A stretch of DNA of 64,000 nucleotides from Clostridium akagii DSM 12554 (GCF_000686725.1 NZ_JMLK01000013.1:1-64000), one strand, 5' to 3'. Numbered from the stretch's first letter, positions 1-9,347 are shown. Program-made: numbers and translations. The notes: generated by a model from the letters alone, not told the origin.

Positions 1-254
1 GGTATTTTTACTATCATGTTTTTATGAATTTTTGCTATAACTCTGCCTTCTTTTATCATTCCTTCAGCATCAAGGGCAATTACTTCCCCACTTATAGGTC
101 CATCCACAATAGATGCAATTTCTTTTATCACTTCTTTAAAGTCTCTTCCTTCTCTAGCAATTAAAGACGGATTAGTAGTAACTCCACATATTACCCCCAT
201 ATCATTAGCTTCTTTTATTTCTTCTACATTTGCTGTATCAATAAATAATTTCAT
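1..254 (-). CDS. fsa: Transaldolase-like / fructose-6-phosphate aldolase, N-terminal part (cut by window edge)
   Basis: The minus strand reads [16 protein letters not shown], then [10 protein letters not shown] and a later VKIP before the window ends. This is the N-terminal signature of the small transaldolase/fructose-6-phosphate aldolase family, cytosolic TIM-barrel enzymes that use a Schiff-base lysine further downstream (outside the window). Family members are about 215 residues; 84 codons are seen here. The ATG has an AGGAGG site about 8 nt upstream. A cre-like palindrome lies upstream at 332-344, so carbon catabolite control is plausible. Transaldolase activity in the pentose phosphate pathway and fructose-6-phosphate aldolase activity cannot be told apart from this fragment. 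Confidence 0.85.
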   Translation of the reverse strand, partial: MKLFIDTANVEEIKEANDMGVICGVTTNPSLIAREGRDFKEVIKEIASIVDGPISGEVIALDAEGMIKEGRVIAKIHKNMIVKI

Positions 255-331
255 ACTTTCATCCTCCTACTTCTCTTATAATAAGTTGATTTTCAGGTTT
301 TTATTTTATGCTACGAACTAGTTGTAGTTTA

Positions 332-344
332 GGTAACGATTACA
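332..344. promoter_or_regulatory. cre-like palindrome upstream of fsa
   Basis: GGTAACGATTACA is close to the near-palindrome TGTAACGGTTACA at 51661 and resembles the clostridial variant cre (TGTAA..TTACA) bound by CcpA. It lies about 80 nt upstream of the fsa start. A CcpA-like LacI-family gene is present at 61316-62317. The assignment is by motif only. Confidence 0.35.
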
Positions 345-444
345 TAATGAATATTGTTAAAATATTATTATCACCCCTAATATTTATTTATGCTATCAGT
401 ATAATTCTAAACAAAAAGTTTTTCAACCTATTTTATAAAGTCCA

Positions 445-473
445 TTGAAAAAGTTTTTTTCAAGTGTTATACT
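445..473 (+). promoter_or_regulatory. Sigma-A promoter of the sugar transporter
   Basis: TTGAAA (445-450) and TATACT (468-473) are separated by exactly 17 bp, a near-consensus housekeeping promoter. Transcription would start near 480, leaving a leader of about 85 nt before the ATG at 566. Confidence 0.7.
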
Positions 474-514
474 AACTTTATTAAAATAACTCATGAGGAA
501 TTTTTTAATAAATA

Positions 515-528
515 TGAAAACGTTTAAT
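515..528 (+). promoter_or_regulatory. Catabolite-responsive element (cre)
   Basis: TGAAAACGTTTAAT matches the classical cre consensus TGWAANCGNTNWCA at nearly every position. It sits about 35-48 nt downstream of the predicted transcription start, a position where CcpA binding usually blocks elongation. It implies glucose repression of the transporter. Confidence 0.6.
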
Positions 529-565
529 GTCTGTTGTTAAATTAAATAAAATGGGGGATGGCTTA

Positions 566-1939
566 ATGAGGGGAAAAATCAACAATTCTTTAATCTATGG
601 TTTCGGTGCACTTAGTGGCCTTTTGTTTGGTTATGATACTGGAGTTATTTCAGGTGCAATTCTGTTTATTAAAAAACAAATGAACCTTGGTTCATGGCAA
701 CAAGGCTGGGTCGTTAGCGCTGTACTACTAGGTGCTGTTCTTGGGGCTGCAATTATTGGGCCAATGTCTGATAAATACGGACGTAAAAAATTAATCTTAC
801 TATCATCAGTTATTTTCTTTGTTGGTGCACTTGGATCAGCATTTTCTTCAACTTTTTCAACATTGATTTTATCACGTATTATTCTTGGCATGGCAGTAGG
901 TGCTTGCTCTGCTCTAATTCCAACATACTTAGCTGAAGTATCACCTGCAGAAAAACGTGGGTCTGTGTCAAGCCTATTCCAATTGATGGTAATGAGTGGT
1001 ATTTTATTAGCCTATATAACTAACTATAGTTTTTCCAGTCTATATATGGGTTGGCGTTGGATGCTTGGTTTTGCTGCTATTCCAGCTGCAATCCTTTTCA
1101 TGGGAGGTCTTGTATTACCAGAAAGTCCTCGTTTCTTAGTTAAAGATGGTCAACTTGATAAGGCGCGAGATGTCCTAGCACAAATGAATAAATATAATGA
1201 AAGTGCTGTTAATGATGAACTTATGCAAATTAAGAAACAAGCTGAAATTAAAAGCGGCGGAATTAAAGAATTATTTGGTGAATTTGTGCGTCCATCATTA
1301 GTTATTGCTGTTGGTCTAGCTATTTTTCAACAAATTATGGGTTGCAATACAGTTCTTTACTATGCGCCAACCATCTTTACTGATGTAGGATTTGGTGTTC
1401 AAGCTGCTTTACTTGCACACATAGGAATTGGAATTTTTAACGTTATTGTTACTGTTGTAGCTGTCATGATCATGGATAAAGTTGATCGTAAAAAGATGTT
1501 GATTTATGGAGCTATTGGAATGGGAACTTCCTTACTAGTTATGAGTTTTTCAATGAAGTTCTCTCATGGCTCACTAGCTGCTTCAATTATTTGTGTTATC
1601 GCATTAACCATCTATATTGCTTTCTTTTCAGCTACTTGGGGACCTGTAATGTGGGTAATGATTGGTGAAGTCTTCCCTCTAAATATTCGTGGTTTAGGCA
1701 ACTCATTAGGTAGTGTGATTAATTGGAGCGCTAACATGCTTGTATCATTAACATTTCTTCCATTACTTAATTGGTTTGGAACTGGTAGTTTATTTATAGG
1801 TTATGGTCTCCTTTGCTTTATTTCAATATGGTTTGTTAGCTCTAAGGTATTTGAAACACGTAATCGTTCTCTTGAAGAGATTGAAGCTACTCTTAGATCA
1901 CATGCTAGCGGCAACAATAAGAAACAGATTGATGCATAA
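566..1939 (+). CDS. MFS sugar:H+ symporter (XylE/GLUT-type)
   Basis: A twelve-helix major facilitator of the sugar porter family. Visible signatures are GYDTGVISGA in the first helix, DKYGRKK in the loop after helix 2, PESPRFL before the central loop, IFQQIMG in helix 7, DRKK, and a C-terminal VFETRNRSLEEIE. It would import a hexose or pentose with protons; the substrate is not decidable. An in-frame ATG at 527 exists, but ATG 566 has a GGGGGATGG ribosome site about 6 nt upstream and gives the usual short N-terminus, so 566 is chosen. Arginine is encoded almost entirely by CGT, unlike the AGA-rich neighbours, which suggests acquisition from a Bacillus or Lactobacillales source or strong translational selection. 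It stands alone between its own promoter and a terminator. Confidence 0.9.
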   Translation: MRGKINNSLIYGFGALSGLLFGYDTGVISGAILFIKKQMNLGSWQQGWVVSAVLLGAVLGAAIIGPMSDKYGRKKLILLSSVIFFVGALGSAFSSTFSTLILSRIILGMAVGACSALIPTYLAEVSPAEKRGSVSSLFQLMVMSGILLAYITNYSFSSLYMGWRWMLGFAAIPAAILFMGGLVLPESPRFLVKDGQLDKARDVLAQMNKYNESAVNDELMQIKKQAEIKSGGIKELFGEFVRPSLVIAVGLAIFQQIMGCNTVLYYAPTIFTDVGFGVQAALLAHIGIGIFNVIVTVVAVMIMDKVDRKKMLIYGAIGMGTSLLVMSFSMKFSHGSLAASIICVIALTIYIAFFSATWGPVMWVMIGEVFPLNIRGLGNSLGSVINWSANMLVSLTFLPLLNWFGTGSLFIGYGLLCFISIWFVSSKVFETRNRSLEEIEATLRSHASGNNKKQIDA

Positions 1940-1986
1940 TTATTTTGAAAAATTTCGATAAAACTTAAAATAGAATACTTTAAAGT

Positions 1987-2017
1987 GAAAACATGACTTA
2001 GGTCATGTTTTTTTTTT
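1987..2017 (+). terminator. Rho-independent terminator of the sugar transporter
   Basis: ACATGAC-TTAG-GTCATGT forms a perfect 7-bp stem with a four-base loop, extended by an A-run/T-run pairing, followed by about ten T residues. Confidence 0.85.
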
Positions 2018-2120
2018 AAAATTATGACCTAGCTCCATGTTATAATAATTGGATTTTATATATAATAAATTTAAAGTTATTAATAGTAATGAAGGCATAA
2101 TTTTAAGGGGGTAAATTTAC

Positions 2121-3059
2121 ATGTCAATATTAGAATTAAATAATATAACAAAACGTTATGATGATAAATTAGCTGTAGATAATATAAGCCTTTCCATTGA
2201 GGAAGGAGAAATCTTTGGATTACTGGGTCCTAACGGCGCAGGTAAATCCACTGTAATTTCAATGATAGGTGATCTTGTAAAACCAGATCAAGGTGAAATA
2301 GCAATAGATGGTCATTCCCTAAAGAAAGAGGCTATTTTAGCCAAGAAAAACCTTGGCATAGTACCTCAAGATATTGCTCTTTATGAAAACTTAAGTGCAA
2401 TAAACAATCTAAAGTTTTGGGGTACCCTTTATGGTTTAAAAGGTGCACTTCTTAAAACACGAATAGATGAAGCTCTAGAAATCACAGGTTTAAAAGACAG
2501 AGCAAAAGACAAAATCAAAAATTATTCTGGTGGAATGAAGAGAAGAATTAATATAGCCGCTGCTTTTATGCATCACCCAAGACTCCTTATAATGGATGAG
2601 CCAACTGTGGGCATTGACCCTCAATCTAGAAATCATATTTTAGAGTTTACTAGAAATTTAAATAAAGAGTATGGAACTACTGTAATATATACAAGCCACT
2701 ATATGGAAGAAGTAGAATCTCTATGCGGCAAACTTATGATAATAGATGAAGGAAAAGTTATTGCCAGTGGATCACAAAGTGAAATAAAAAGAATGGTATC
2801 CAACGAAGAAACTGCTGAGATAAAGCTAACTCATTATACTAGCGAAATAGGAATGAAATTAAATACTATTAAGGATGTAAGCGGAATTAATTATAATGCT
2901 GGAATTCTTACAATTGCTATGAAAGAATCAAAAACAAATCTTCAGGACATTATGGATGTACTAATTGGGAACAATGCAAAGATAGAAAATATAAATGTAA
3001 AAGTTCCCAGTCTTGAAACTGTTTTTTTAACCTTAACGGGTAAAAGCTTAAGAGATTAA
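2121..3059 (+). CDS. ABC transporter ATP-binding protein
   Basis: ATPase subunit of an ABC-2 exporter. It shows Walker A GPNGAGKS near residue 40, a Q-loop in GIVPQDIALY, the signature YSGGMKRR near 140, Walker B LLIMDEPT followed by VGIDPQ, and the switch histidine in YTSHYMEE. The C-terminal 90 residues match the accessory region seen in drug and lantibiotic export ATPases. An AGGGGG site precedes the ATG. It heads a three-gene operon with two ABC-2 permeases, so the likely job is export of a drug, lipid or antimicrobial peptide. No regulator or biosynthetic gene nearby indicates the substrate. Confidence 0.92.
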   Translation: MSILELNNITKRYDDKLAVDNISLSIEEGEIFGLLGPNGAGKSTVISMIGDLVKPDQGEIAIDGHSLKKEAILAKKNLGIVPQDIALYENLSAINNLKFWGTLYGLKGALLKTRIDEALEITGLKDRAKDKIKNYSGGMKRRINIAAAFMHHPRLLIMDEPTVGIDPQSRNHILEFTRNLNKEYGTTVIYTSHYMEEVESLCGKLMIIDEGKVIASGSQSEIKRMVSNEETAEIKLTHYTSEIGMKLNTIKDVSGINYNAGILTIAMKESKTNLQDIMDVLIGNNAKIENINVKVPSLETVFLTLTGKSLRD

Positions 3060-3079
3060 TTTAGATGAGGAGGTAACTG

Positions 3080-4270
3080 ATGAAAACTATTGCTATTTTT
3101 ATAAATTCGTTAAGACAATTTTTAGTTGATATTAAAATTCATATATTTGTATTTTTAGTTGCACCTTTTTTAATCGCATTAATGTATGGCTCTATTTATA
3201 AAAATATATTGGATCCTAACAGAACACTTACAAAGTTCACTGTAGCCTATATAGATCTTGATAAAACCGCTATGTCAAAACCTTTAGAAAATATATTTAC
3301 AGAGGAAAAACTTAAAAAGGTTGTGAACCTTAAAACACTTTCCAGTAAAGGTAATATAAATAGCTCTCTAATTGATGGAACTTACAGCTCGGCTATAGTT
3401 GTTCCTGCTGACTTTTCAAAAAATATTGGTAATGGTAAACCAGTATCAATTGAAGTACTTAAATCACCTTCTGCTGGAGTAAATGGCGATATTGTTTATG
3501 ATATTGTAAATGCTTATTGTTCTTACCTTAATATGAACAATAAAGTCTATAGTGTTATATTAAATAACACCAAGAATCCAGATCTTACGCAAAAAATATT
3601 TAATGATATCCTTCCAGTAATAGATGCTGATTTAAATCGAAGTTATTTAACCATAACGCCCCTTGCTAAAGCTAAAGTTCTTGATTCAAGCCAAGAATTC
3701 GCTTCAAACATGCTGATAATGTTTAGTATTTTTATGGCTCTTAGCCAAGCAATCAGTATATTAATAGAAGGAGAACGAGGAACCTTAAACCGCATATATT
3801 CCACAGCAACAAATCGACTATCTTTTTATTTTGGCAAATTACTTGGAACTTTTACAATATCCATAATTCAAGTTTTGTGTTTTATAACCGTTTCTAGTAT
3901 TTTTATAGGGGTAAACTACGGTAGTCCTTACTCCATGATTCCTATTGTATTTATTCACGCACTTTTAATAACATCCATTACAGCAATACTAATTAGTTTA
4001 TTCAAAAATACTACTGTAATGGGAGGATTATTTTCTTTTATTATATTATTAATGACGTCGATTTCTGGTGGATTTTATCCATCCCAGAATGTTCCCGGTT
4101 TTATGAGAGTAGCTTCCCATTTTACATTTAATTACTGGTTAAAAGATCTTTATTCTAGCAATATGATGGGGGATACATTTTTATCCCTAGGGAATGTTCT
4201 TGTCATAATATTAATTTTGAGTGTTGCAATCATTTCACTTGGTGCTGCAAAATATAAATATACAGATTAG
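3080..4270 (+). CDS. ABC-2 type permease subunit 1
   Basis: A 396-residue membrane protein with one N-terminal helix (about residues 15-40), a large extracytoplasmic domain of roughly 170 residues, and five C-terminal helices from about residue 210. This is the ABC2_membrane_3 layout. The stretch with EGERGTLNRI after the loop is the conserved cytoplasmic coupling region of this family. Its ATG has a GAGGAGG site and starts 20 nt after the ATPase. It is probably one half of a heterodimeric exporter with the next gene. Confidence 0.88.
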   Translation: MKTIAIFINSLRQFLVDIKIHIFVFLVAPFLIALMYGSIYKNILDPNRTLTKFTVAYIDLDKTAMSKPLENIFTEEKLKKVVNLKTLSSKGNINSSLIDGTYSSAIVVPADFSKNIGNGKPVSIEVLKSPSAGVNGDIVYDIVNAYCSYLNMNNKVYSVILNNTKNPDLTQKIFNDILPVIDADLNRSYLTITPLAKAKVLDSSQEFASNMLIMFSIFMALSQAISILIEGERGTLNRIYSTATNRLSFYFGKLLGTFTISIIQVLCFITVSSIFIGVNYGSPYSMIPIVFIHALLITSITAILISLFKNTTVMGGLFSFIILLMTSISGGFYPSQNVPGFMRVASHFTFNYWLKDLYSSNMMGDTFLSLGNVLVIILILSVAIISLGAAKYKYTD

Positions 4271-4281
4271 GAGGATTACTA

Positions 4282-5448
4282 ATGCAAATTTTAAGACTTA
4301 CTCTGCTACATCTTAAAAGAATGATTTCTAAAAGAAGTGTTATATTAATGACTCTAATTATGCCAACTGTAGTTATGTGTCTTGTGGCCTTTCTAACCAT
4401 TGGCTCTGGAATCAATAGTAGTGATAACACAATATATATTGATTTTGTAAATAATGATAAAGGAACTATGGGCAATGCTTTAATAAATCAATTTAAAACT
4501 GCTCCTGATTTTTATACCAGTGCTATGAATGAAAGTGATGCTGAATACAGTGTTGAGCATAATTCAGTGGCAGAAGCTGTAGTAATACCTGATGATTTTT
4601 CCGAAAGCTTAAAAAATGGAGTCTCCCCCAATTTAAAAGTTTTAAAATTAAGCAGTGATAATTCAAATATTACTACAGACAGTAAAATTAATACTTTTAT
4701 AAATGAAAATTTGATTTCAAAACAAATAAATTCAAGTTTACAAAGAGAAATTCCAACCTATAAAAACATTACCACTGAATTACTTAAAAACTCAGATTTA
4801 CAGAAAATAACTGCTACTTCTAAGATAATAACAAGAGATAAAACAAACACACTAGGTAGCCAAATTTCTACTAATTTATGTGTCAGCTTTATGATGTTCA
4901 CCGTAATATTTATTGTTTATGAAATATTGGGAAGAAAAGATGATGGCACTTTAAAGAGAAGTCTTGGAACTCCTAACAAGAAGGGAGTAATCCTCTCTTC
5001 AATAGTATTAGCCTTTTTAATAGTTGGTTGGATACAAGTATTACTTATGGTAGGGACCACCTCATTATTTTTCCATTTGAGTTGGGGCACTTCATATCTT
5101 GCACTATTCGCATTGTTTACATCCTTAATATTGGTAGTACTTGGACTGGGGGTTCTTCTATGTAGAATTATAAAATCAGCTAACAATGCTCCTCTAGTAT
5201 GCCAAATGGTAATCAATATAAGCTGTATAATTGGGGGGTCCTATGTACCAATAGAATATTTCCCAAATCTGCTTAAAAACATTTCCTATTTTGTGCCACA
5301 AAGCTGGGCAATTGAAGGGCTTACAGGCGTTATTCTAAATAACAAAGGGTTAGCTGATGTGCTTCCTGATATAGGCATATTGTTACTGTTTGCATTAGCA
5401 TTTTTTACTGCTGGTGCATCAACAATTAAGGGGTTAGTTGAAAGTTAG
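4282..5448 (+). CDS. ABC-2 type permease subunit 2
   Basis: A 388-residue paralogue-like partner of the preceding permease with the same topology: an N-terminal helix, an extracytoplasmic domain (about residues 40-200), then a helical bundle. The coupling motif here reads GRKDDGTLKRSL. The gap to the previous gene is 11 nt with an AGGAGG site. The operon ends here, convergent with corA and only 28 nt away. Confidence 0.88.
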   Translation: MQILRLTLLHLKRMISKRSVILMTLIMPTVVMCLVAFLTIGSGINSSDNTIYIDFVNNDKGTMGNALINQFKTAPDFYTSAMNESDAEYSVEHNSVAEAVVIPDDFSESLKNGVSPNLKVLKLSSDNSNITTDSKINTFINENLISKQINSSLQREIPTYKNITTELLKNSDLQKITATSKIITRDKTNTLGSQISTNLCVSFMMFTVIFIVYEILGRKDDGTLKRSLGTPNKKGVILSSIVLAFLIVGWIQVLLMVGTTSLFFHLSWGTSYLALFALFTSLILVVLGLGVLLCRIIKSANNAPLVCQMVINISCIIGGSYVPIEYFPNLLKNISYFVPQSWAIEGLTGVILNNKGLADVLPDIGILLLFALAFFTAGASTIKGLVES

Positions 5449-5476
5449 AACATCATATTAAATATGAGCATTACTA

Positions 5477-6430
5477 TTAAAAATCCATCCACCCATTTCG
5501 CTTGAACCCTCTATACATTAATAAAGCTATAATTGCCATCACTGCCATCACTATAAAATACCCGTACCTAAAATTCAGTTCTGGGATAAACACAAAATTC
5601 ATTCCATATACTCCAACAATAAATGTTAAAGGATTAAATATGGTGGTGACAACTGTTAAAACCATGGTGTTTCTATTAAGTTTCGCAGAGTTCCTAGATA
5701 AATAATTATCCCTAATATCCGAAGTCATTTCTCTGCTAGAATCTACCATGGTTGAAAGCTTTAAAAGATGATCATGTATATCTGAAAAGTACATTTTATG
5801 TTCATTAAAATCTTCAAGTTTTTCAGAGTTTATTATACGATATAATAAATCACGCATAGAATTTATTATTTTTCTAAGTCTTAACAAATCCTTTCGTATT
5901 TTAAACAACCTATCTATTAGGTTATAAACAGAATCTTCCTCTTCATTCATTTCTATGTTATCCAATTTATCTTCAAGCCTATATGCTGCTGGAAAAAAGT
6001 TGTCGACTATCTTGTCCATTATTTGATGTGCCACATATGCAGTACCTTTTGTCCAGTTTTTTTCACCAATTTTAACTTTATCCCAGGCAGCATCAATTAC
6101 TCCTGTTGAAGATTCATGATAGGACACTACATATTTATCACTAACAAAAAGTGACACTTCTTCAGAATGAAGCCTTTCCATGTCTAATGAATTTAAAATA
6201 AAGAAATTATAATCTATATAATGATCAAACTTAGGACTATTAGTATTACTAATGCAATCCTCTATTGCCAGTGGGTGAAATTTAAAATGGCTTTCTAAAA
6301 TTTTTGTTTCCGTTTCTGTTGGCCCATTAAAGTCAATCCAATACCATAAGGTGTCTTCATTTTCCACTTCCTCTAAAGTTAAATCACAATTTAGCTCTAA
6401 ATCTTTTGTTACTGCAAGTATTCTAATCAA
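5477..6430 (-). CDS. corA: CorA-family Mg2+/Co2+ transporter
   Basis: 317 residues with an acidic cytoplasmic N-terminal domain, a long charged helix region and two C-terminal membrane helices. The signature YGMNF follows the first helix, the hallmark of CorA pores, and the short tail ends in KRNGWMDF. It works as a homopentameric divalent-cation channel in the inner membrane. The start is TTG with an AAGGAGGG site 7 nt upstream; there is no better ATG. It follows the glycerol-1-phosphate dehydrogenase-like gene by 12 nt and is probably the last gene of that operon. Confidence 0.93.
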   Translation of the reverse strand: MIRILAVTKDLELNCDLTLEEVENEDTLWYWIDFNGPTETETKILESHFKFHPLAIEDCISNTNSPKFDHYIDYNFFILNSLDMERLHSEEVSLFVSDKYVVSYHESSTGVIDAAWDKVKIGEKNWTKGTAYVAHQIMDKIVDNFFPAAYRLEDKLDNIEMNEEEDSVYNLIDRLFKIRKDLLRLRKIINSMRDLLYRIINSEKLEDFNEHKMYFSDIHDHLLKLSTMVDSSREMTSDIRDNYLSRNSAKLNRNTMVLTVVTTIFNPLTFIVGVYGMNFVFIPELNFRYGYFIVMAVMAIIALLMYRGFKRNGWMDF

Positions 6431-6442
6431 TGAATGCCCTCC

Positions 6443-7504
6443 TTAAATAAGTATTTTGCTGAGAATTTCATTTTCATCTATTATTTTTTTGGCAAGCTCT
6501 ATATTCTTATCTATATGAATATAAGTATACCTATTAGGTTTAATATCTTTTGCCATCTCCACAGCTTTCTTAAAATCACTTTTTTTCATCTTTAGAGTGC
6601 TGACATAATCAAAAAATCCGGTACTACTTAGTATTTTAGTGATTCTACTAACTCTATGTTGCTGAACATTTGCCATAATATAAGTTGCAATTCCAACCTG
6701 AACTCCATGTAGTTCCGGGTTTTCAAGAAACTTATCTAAAGCATGGGATATTAAATGTTCGGAACCACTTGCCGGTGAACTATTTCCTGCTATCTCCATG
6801 GCAATACCATTCATTGTAAGTGAATCTACAAGTTCCTTTAAAAATAAATCATCTCTTATAGACTTAAATTCTGTCCTAACAAAACTATTTACAGCCTTCT
6901 TTGAAATCATAACTGCAAAATCATCTACAGTGGTCTTGTTATTATCCTCTTCAAATTTCCAATCATAAATTGCAGTAATATTGGAAACTAAATCTCCCAC
7001 ACCTGAATATATGAATTTCTCGGGTGCCCCTTTTATAACATCAATATCAACTATTATACCGTAAGGTGTTTTAGCCGGAATGGACATCCTTCTACCATTT
7101 AAGGTTAAAGATGCTCCAGCACTTGAAAACCCATCATTTGAAGTAGATGTAGGAATACTTATAAAAGGTAGTTTTCTTAAAAAGCTCATATATTTTACCA
7201 CATCTATTGCCTTTCCTCCACCAACTCCAATTAAAGCTTCCACATCGTTTGGAATTTCAAATGCCTTGACAGCCACTTCCTGAAAATCTATATTAGTAAC
7301 AGCCGCAACATTAGAAATCTCTATTCCAGCTTCTCTTACTGATTTTTCTATTATCTCACCAAATAATTCATATATGCCTTCACCAAAATATATAGCTATT
7401 TTTTTGAACATACCTTTTTTTATTAATTGGCCTAAATTACCTATATTACCCTTTCCAACTTCAAGTATTGATGGAATAGATATTTTATGAGTTACTTCAA
7501 TCAT
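6443..7504 (-). CDS. sn-glycerol-1-phosphate dehydrogenase-like (AraM/EgsA family)
   Basis: An iron-containing-alcohol-dehydrogenase fold. The NAD-binding glycine motif GVGGGKAIDVVKY and PTSTSNDGFSS are typical of the G1P dehydrogenase branch. Metal ligands are expected at the D in GVGDL and at the histidines in GSEHLISHALD. The Firmicute homologue AraM makes glycerol-1-phosphate from dihydroxyacetone phosphate for archaeal-type ether lipids. An upstream GTG-like start is possible, but ATG 7504 has a GGGGGA site 6 nt away and is preferred. It sits in an operon with a HAD phosphatase and Amj, which hints at an envelope or lipid role. The exact substrate is uncertain. Confidence 0.8.
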   Translation of the reverse strand: MIEVTHKISIPSILEVGKGNIGNLGQLIKKGMFKKIAIYFGEGIYELFGEIIEKSVREAGIEISNVAAVTNIDFQEVAVKAFEIPNDVEALIGVGGGKAIDVVKYMSFLRKLPFISIPTSTSNDGFSSAGASLTLNGRRMSIPAKTPYGIIVDIDVIKGAPEKFIYSGVGDLVSNITAIYDWKFEEDNNKTTVDDFAVMISKKAVNSFVRTEFKSIRDDLFLKELVDSLTMNGIAMEIAGNSSPASGSEHLISHALDKFLENPELHGVQVGIATYIMANVQQHRVSRITKILSSTGFFDYVSTLKMKKSDFKKAVEMAKDIKPNRYTYIHIDKNIELAKKIIDENEILSKILI

Positions 7505-7554
7505 AATTTTCCCCCTATCATTCAATCACAAATTTGTGGAAACTGATTTATAAA

Positions 7555-8211
7555 TTAGTCCTCCAATTCGCCCATGGTTTTAAGTTTTTTCCAAATATCG
7601 CTGAAATCATTAAACTCTATAAACTCCTTGTTTTCCTGTTTCAAAAAATCTATGAGTTTACCTTTAGCAAATACAATATCCGCTAAAAGTGCTGCCTTTA
7701 AATCCGGTTCACTGTCTCCTGCATAAAAAATTTTGTCATATTTGTTTTTTAATTTTTTTACTATCTTCATTTTATCAATTCCATAAATCTCGGAATAGAA
7801 TTCATCATTTTTATCTAGCACAAAGTGTATACCATTATCTTTAAATATACCTTTGTTAGTATAGACTTCAACATCTTGTATTTGATTATTTTTAAGTACC
7901 TTATCTATATAATAACCCGTTCCTGCACTTACTATAATGAAATCCCCACCATTTGCCTCTATGTTCTTTATAAATTCAGCAGCAAAATGATCAAGTTTGA
8001 TCTTCATTATATCATCATAAATTTCTTTTTCAGTTCTTTTTATGTTTCCAAAAACATACCCTAAATATTCCACATCTTTAATCTTTTTGTTTTTCCAATC
8101 TTTATACATTTCTTTAGTTTCTTCTTTTAAATACTCATCTGTAATGATTTTATAGAAATCTCTTTCTGTAAGTGTTCCATCAAAGTCCGAAATAAATGCA
8201 AATTTTTTCAT
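7555..8211 (-). CDS. HAD-IB phosphatase, MtnX/phosphoserine-phosphatase-like
   Basis: 218 residues. Motif I DFDGTLTERD lies at the N-terminus, motif II is VSAGTGYY, a conserved lysine follows at DKMKIVKKL, and motif III is YAGDSEPDLKAAL. This is the MtnX-like subgroup of HAD phosphomonoesterases (2-hydroxy-3-keto-5-methylthiopentenyl-1-phosphate or phosphoserine phosphatases). No other methionine-salvage genes are nearby, so MtnX function is not supported by context. It is co-directional with the dehydrogenase 50 nt downstream and amj 20 nt upstream. Confidence 0.8.
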   Translation of the reverse strand: MKKFAFISDFDGTLTERDFYKIITDEYLKEETKEMYKDWKNKKIKDVEYLGYVFGNIKRTEKEIYDDIMKIKLDHFAAEFIKNIEANGGDFIIVSAGTGYYIDKVLKNNQIQDVEVYTNKGIFKDNGIHFVLDKNDEFYSEIYGIDKMKIVKKLKNKYDKIFYAGDSEPDLKAALLADIVFAKGKLIDFLKQENKEFIEFNDFSDIWKKLKTMGELED

Positions 8212-8230
8212 AAGTTTTCCTCCAAAGCGA

Positions 8231-9034
8231 TTATATTATTTTTGCTATAATTCCAATTATATAAGCTGCTGGTTTCAGTAAAAACTGTGCTAAAATAGTA
8301 CCTAGTATAAGTCCAAATACTATAAATATTATACACCTATTGAACTGAAGTTCACTGCATTCCCCTCTTATTACATCATCTGTAAGCATTGATGTATAAG
8401 GGTCTATAAATATTGTCAGCAGTATTGTTGCAATACCATTTATTATTGGTGCCAATGTACTGCATGTAGTTCTAAATTCAGGATGTGTGAGTCCAGAATA
8501 AAGTGAAGCTAATACCCCAACCGAAGATATAGAACATGCAATTATATTAAATAAAATTATTTTTTTAGGCATCCTATGAAGACTTTTAAGCTGTGCTATA
8601 TTTTGCCTCTTAGGTTTTGCTAGACTGCTTTTAAATTGTTCTATACCTGATTTTGAGAAACTGTGAATTATAAGTTTGGGCACTGACCTATAAATACTAA
8701 AAGATTCCACAGCTTTACTAAATAATTTAATAAAGGTAGGCATTAAAATTGCGCCTATAATTGTTCCAGCAGTTGAAAATGCAAGCACCAATCTAAAACT
8801 GAATTCTACTCCTTGAGTACTACCTATGTTTAAGCTTTTTTCAATTACCTTAGCAAGTAAGGGTTCCTGAAAAGTTGTGGCCGTTCTTGATGACAGCGAG
8901 AATATGCTAAATATAGAAGCTGAAATAGCAATTCTTCCAGTTTTAACTCCTACTATTCTCACTGAATATGACAATGCTGACACAATGTATATGATCAATG
9001 TAAGAATCAAAACTATAATTATTGATGTAGACAT
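8231..9034 (-). CDS. amj: Lipid II flippase Amj (DUF2837 family)
   Basis: A 267-residue integral membrane protein with about six hydrophobic segments. The N-terminal pattern of a membrane helix followed by SYSVRIVGVKTGRIA and the SLSSRTATTFQEPLLAK stretch match Amj (YdaH), the alternative to MurJ that moves the peptidoglycan precursor across the membrane. Length equals the family norm of about 270. Two ATGs lie close together; the second (9034) stands 9 nt from GGAGG whereas the first is only 3 nt away, so the second is chosen. It is the first gene of the four-gene operon ending with corA. Confidence 0.75.
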   Translation of the reverse strand: MSTSIIIVLILTLIIYIVSALSYSVRIVGVKTGRIAISASIFSIFSLSSRTATTFQEPLLAKVIEKSLNIGSTQGVEFSFRLVLAFSTAGTIIGAILMPTFIKLFSKAVESFSIYRSVPKLIIHSFSKSGIEQFKSSLAKPKRQNIAQLKSLHRMPKKIILFNIIACSISSVGVLASLYSGLTHPEFRTTCSTLAPIINGIATILLTIFIDPYTSMLTDDVIRGECSELQFNRCIIFIVFGLILGTILAQFLLKPAAYIIGIIAKII

Positions 9035-9109
9035 ATTCATCTACCTCCATTAACATATTTATTTTCCCACTTATTATAATTCGTTATGCACATTTAAAAT
9101 CCTTCAAAT

Positions 9110-9150
9110 AATAAAAAGGTTCAAATATCTGGTTAAAATATCCGAACCTT
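9110..9150 (-). terminator. Terminator after the YjfB-like gene
   Basis: AAGGTTC (9116-9122) pairs with GAACCTT (9144-9150). On the minus strand the stem is followed by TTTTTATT, so it ends the minus-strand yjfB-like transcript. Confidence 0.7.
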
Positions 9151-9170
9151 CTTATTTCTTTCATGATGAC

Positions 9171-9347
9171 TTATGCTCTTGCATCTAAAGTTGTTCCTAT
9201 GTTAGGATCTTGAGGCTGAGATAACATTTCTGCTATATTTTGTCCTGACTGTGTTTGAGTATCAATTGCCATCTTAGTCAAATCAATACTTGCTGAAGTA
9301 GCTACATTTGACTGACTACTAATCATTGACATTGCTGGAATATCCAT
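9171..9347 (-). CDS. YjfB-family small protein (putative motility protein)
   Basis: A 58-residue protein starting MDIPAMSMISSQSNVA and ending NIGTTLDARA. The amphipathic, methionine- and serine-rich helix with a C-terminal 'PNIGTTLD' tail is the pattern of the YjfB family (PF14070), annotated as putative motility protein and often regulated with flagellar genes. No flagellar genes are nearby, though a chemoreceptor lies at 55713. The ATG has an AAGGAGG site 8 nt upstream, and a terminator follows directly, so it appears monocistronic. Confidence 0.75.
   Translation of the reverse strand: MDIPAMSMISSQSNVATSASIDLTKMAIDTQTQSGQNIAEMLSQPQDPNIGTTLDARA

Noticed and set aside
2018-2120. MerR-type operator before the ABC exporter
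   Set aside because: TATAAT is present at 2041-2046 but the -35 match is poor, the dyad is weak and no MerR gene adjoins.
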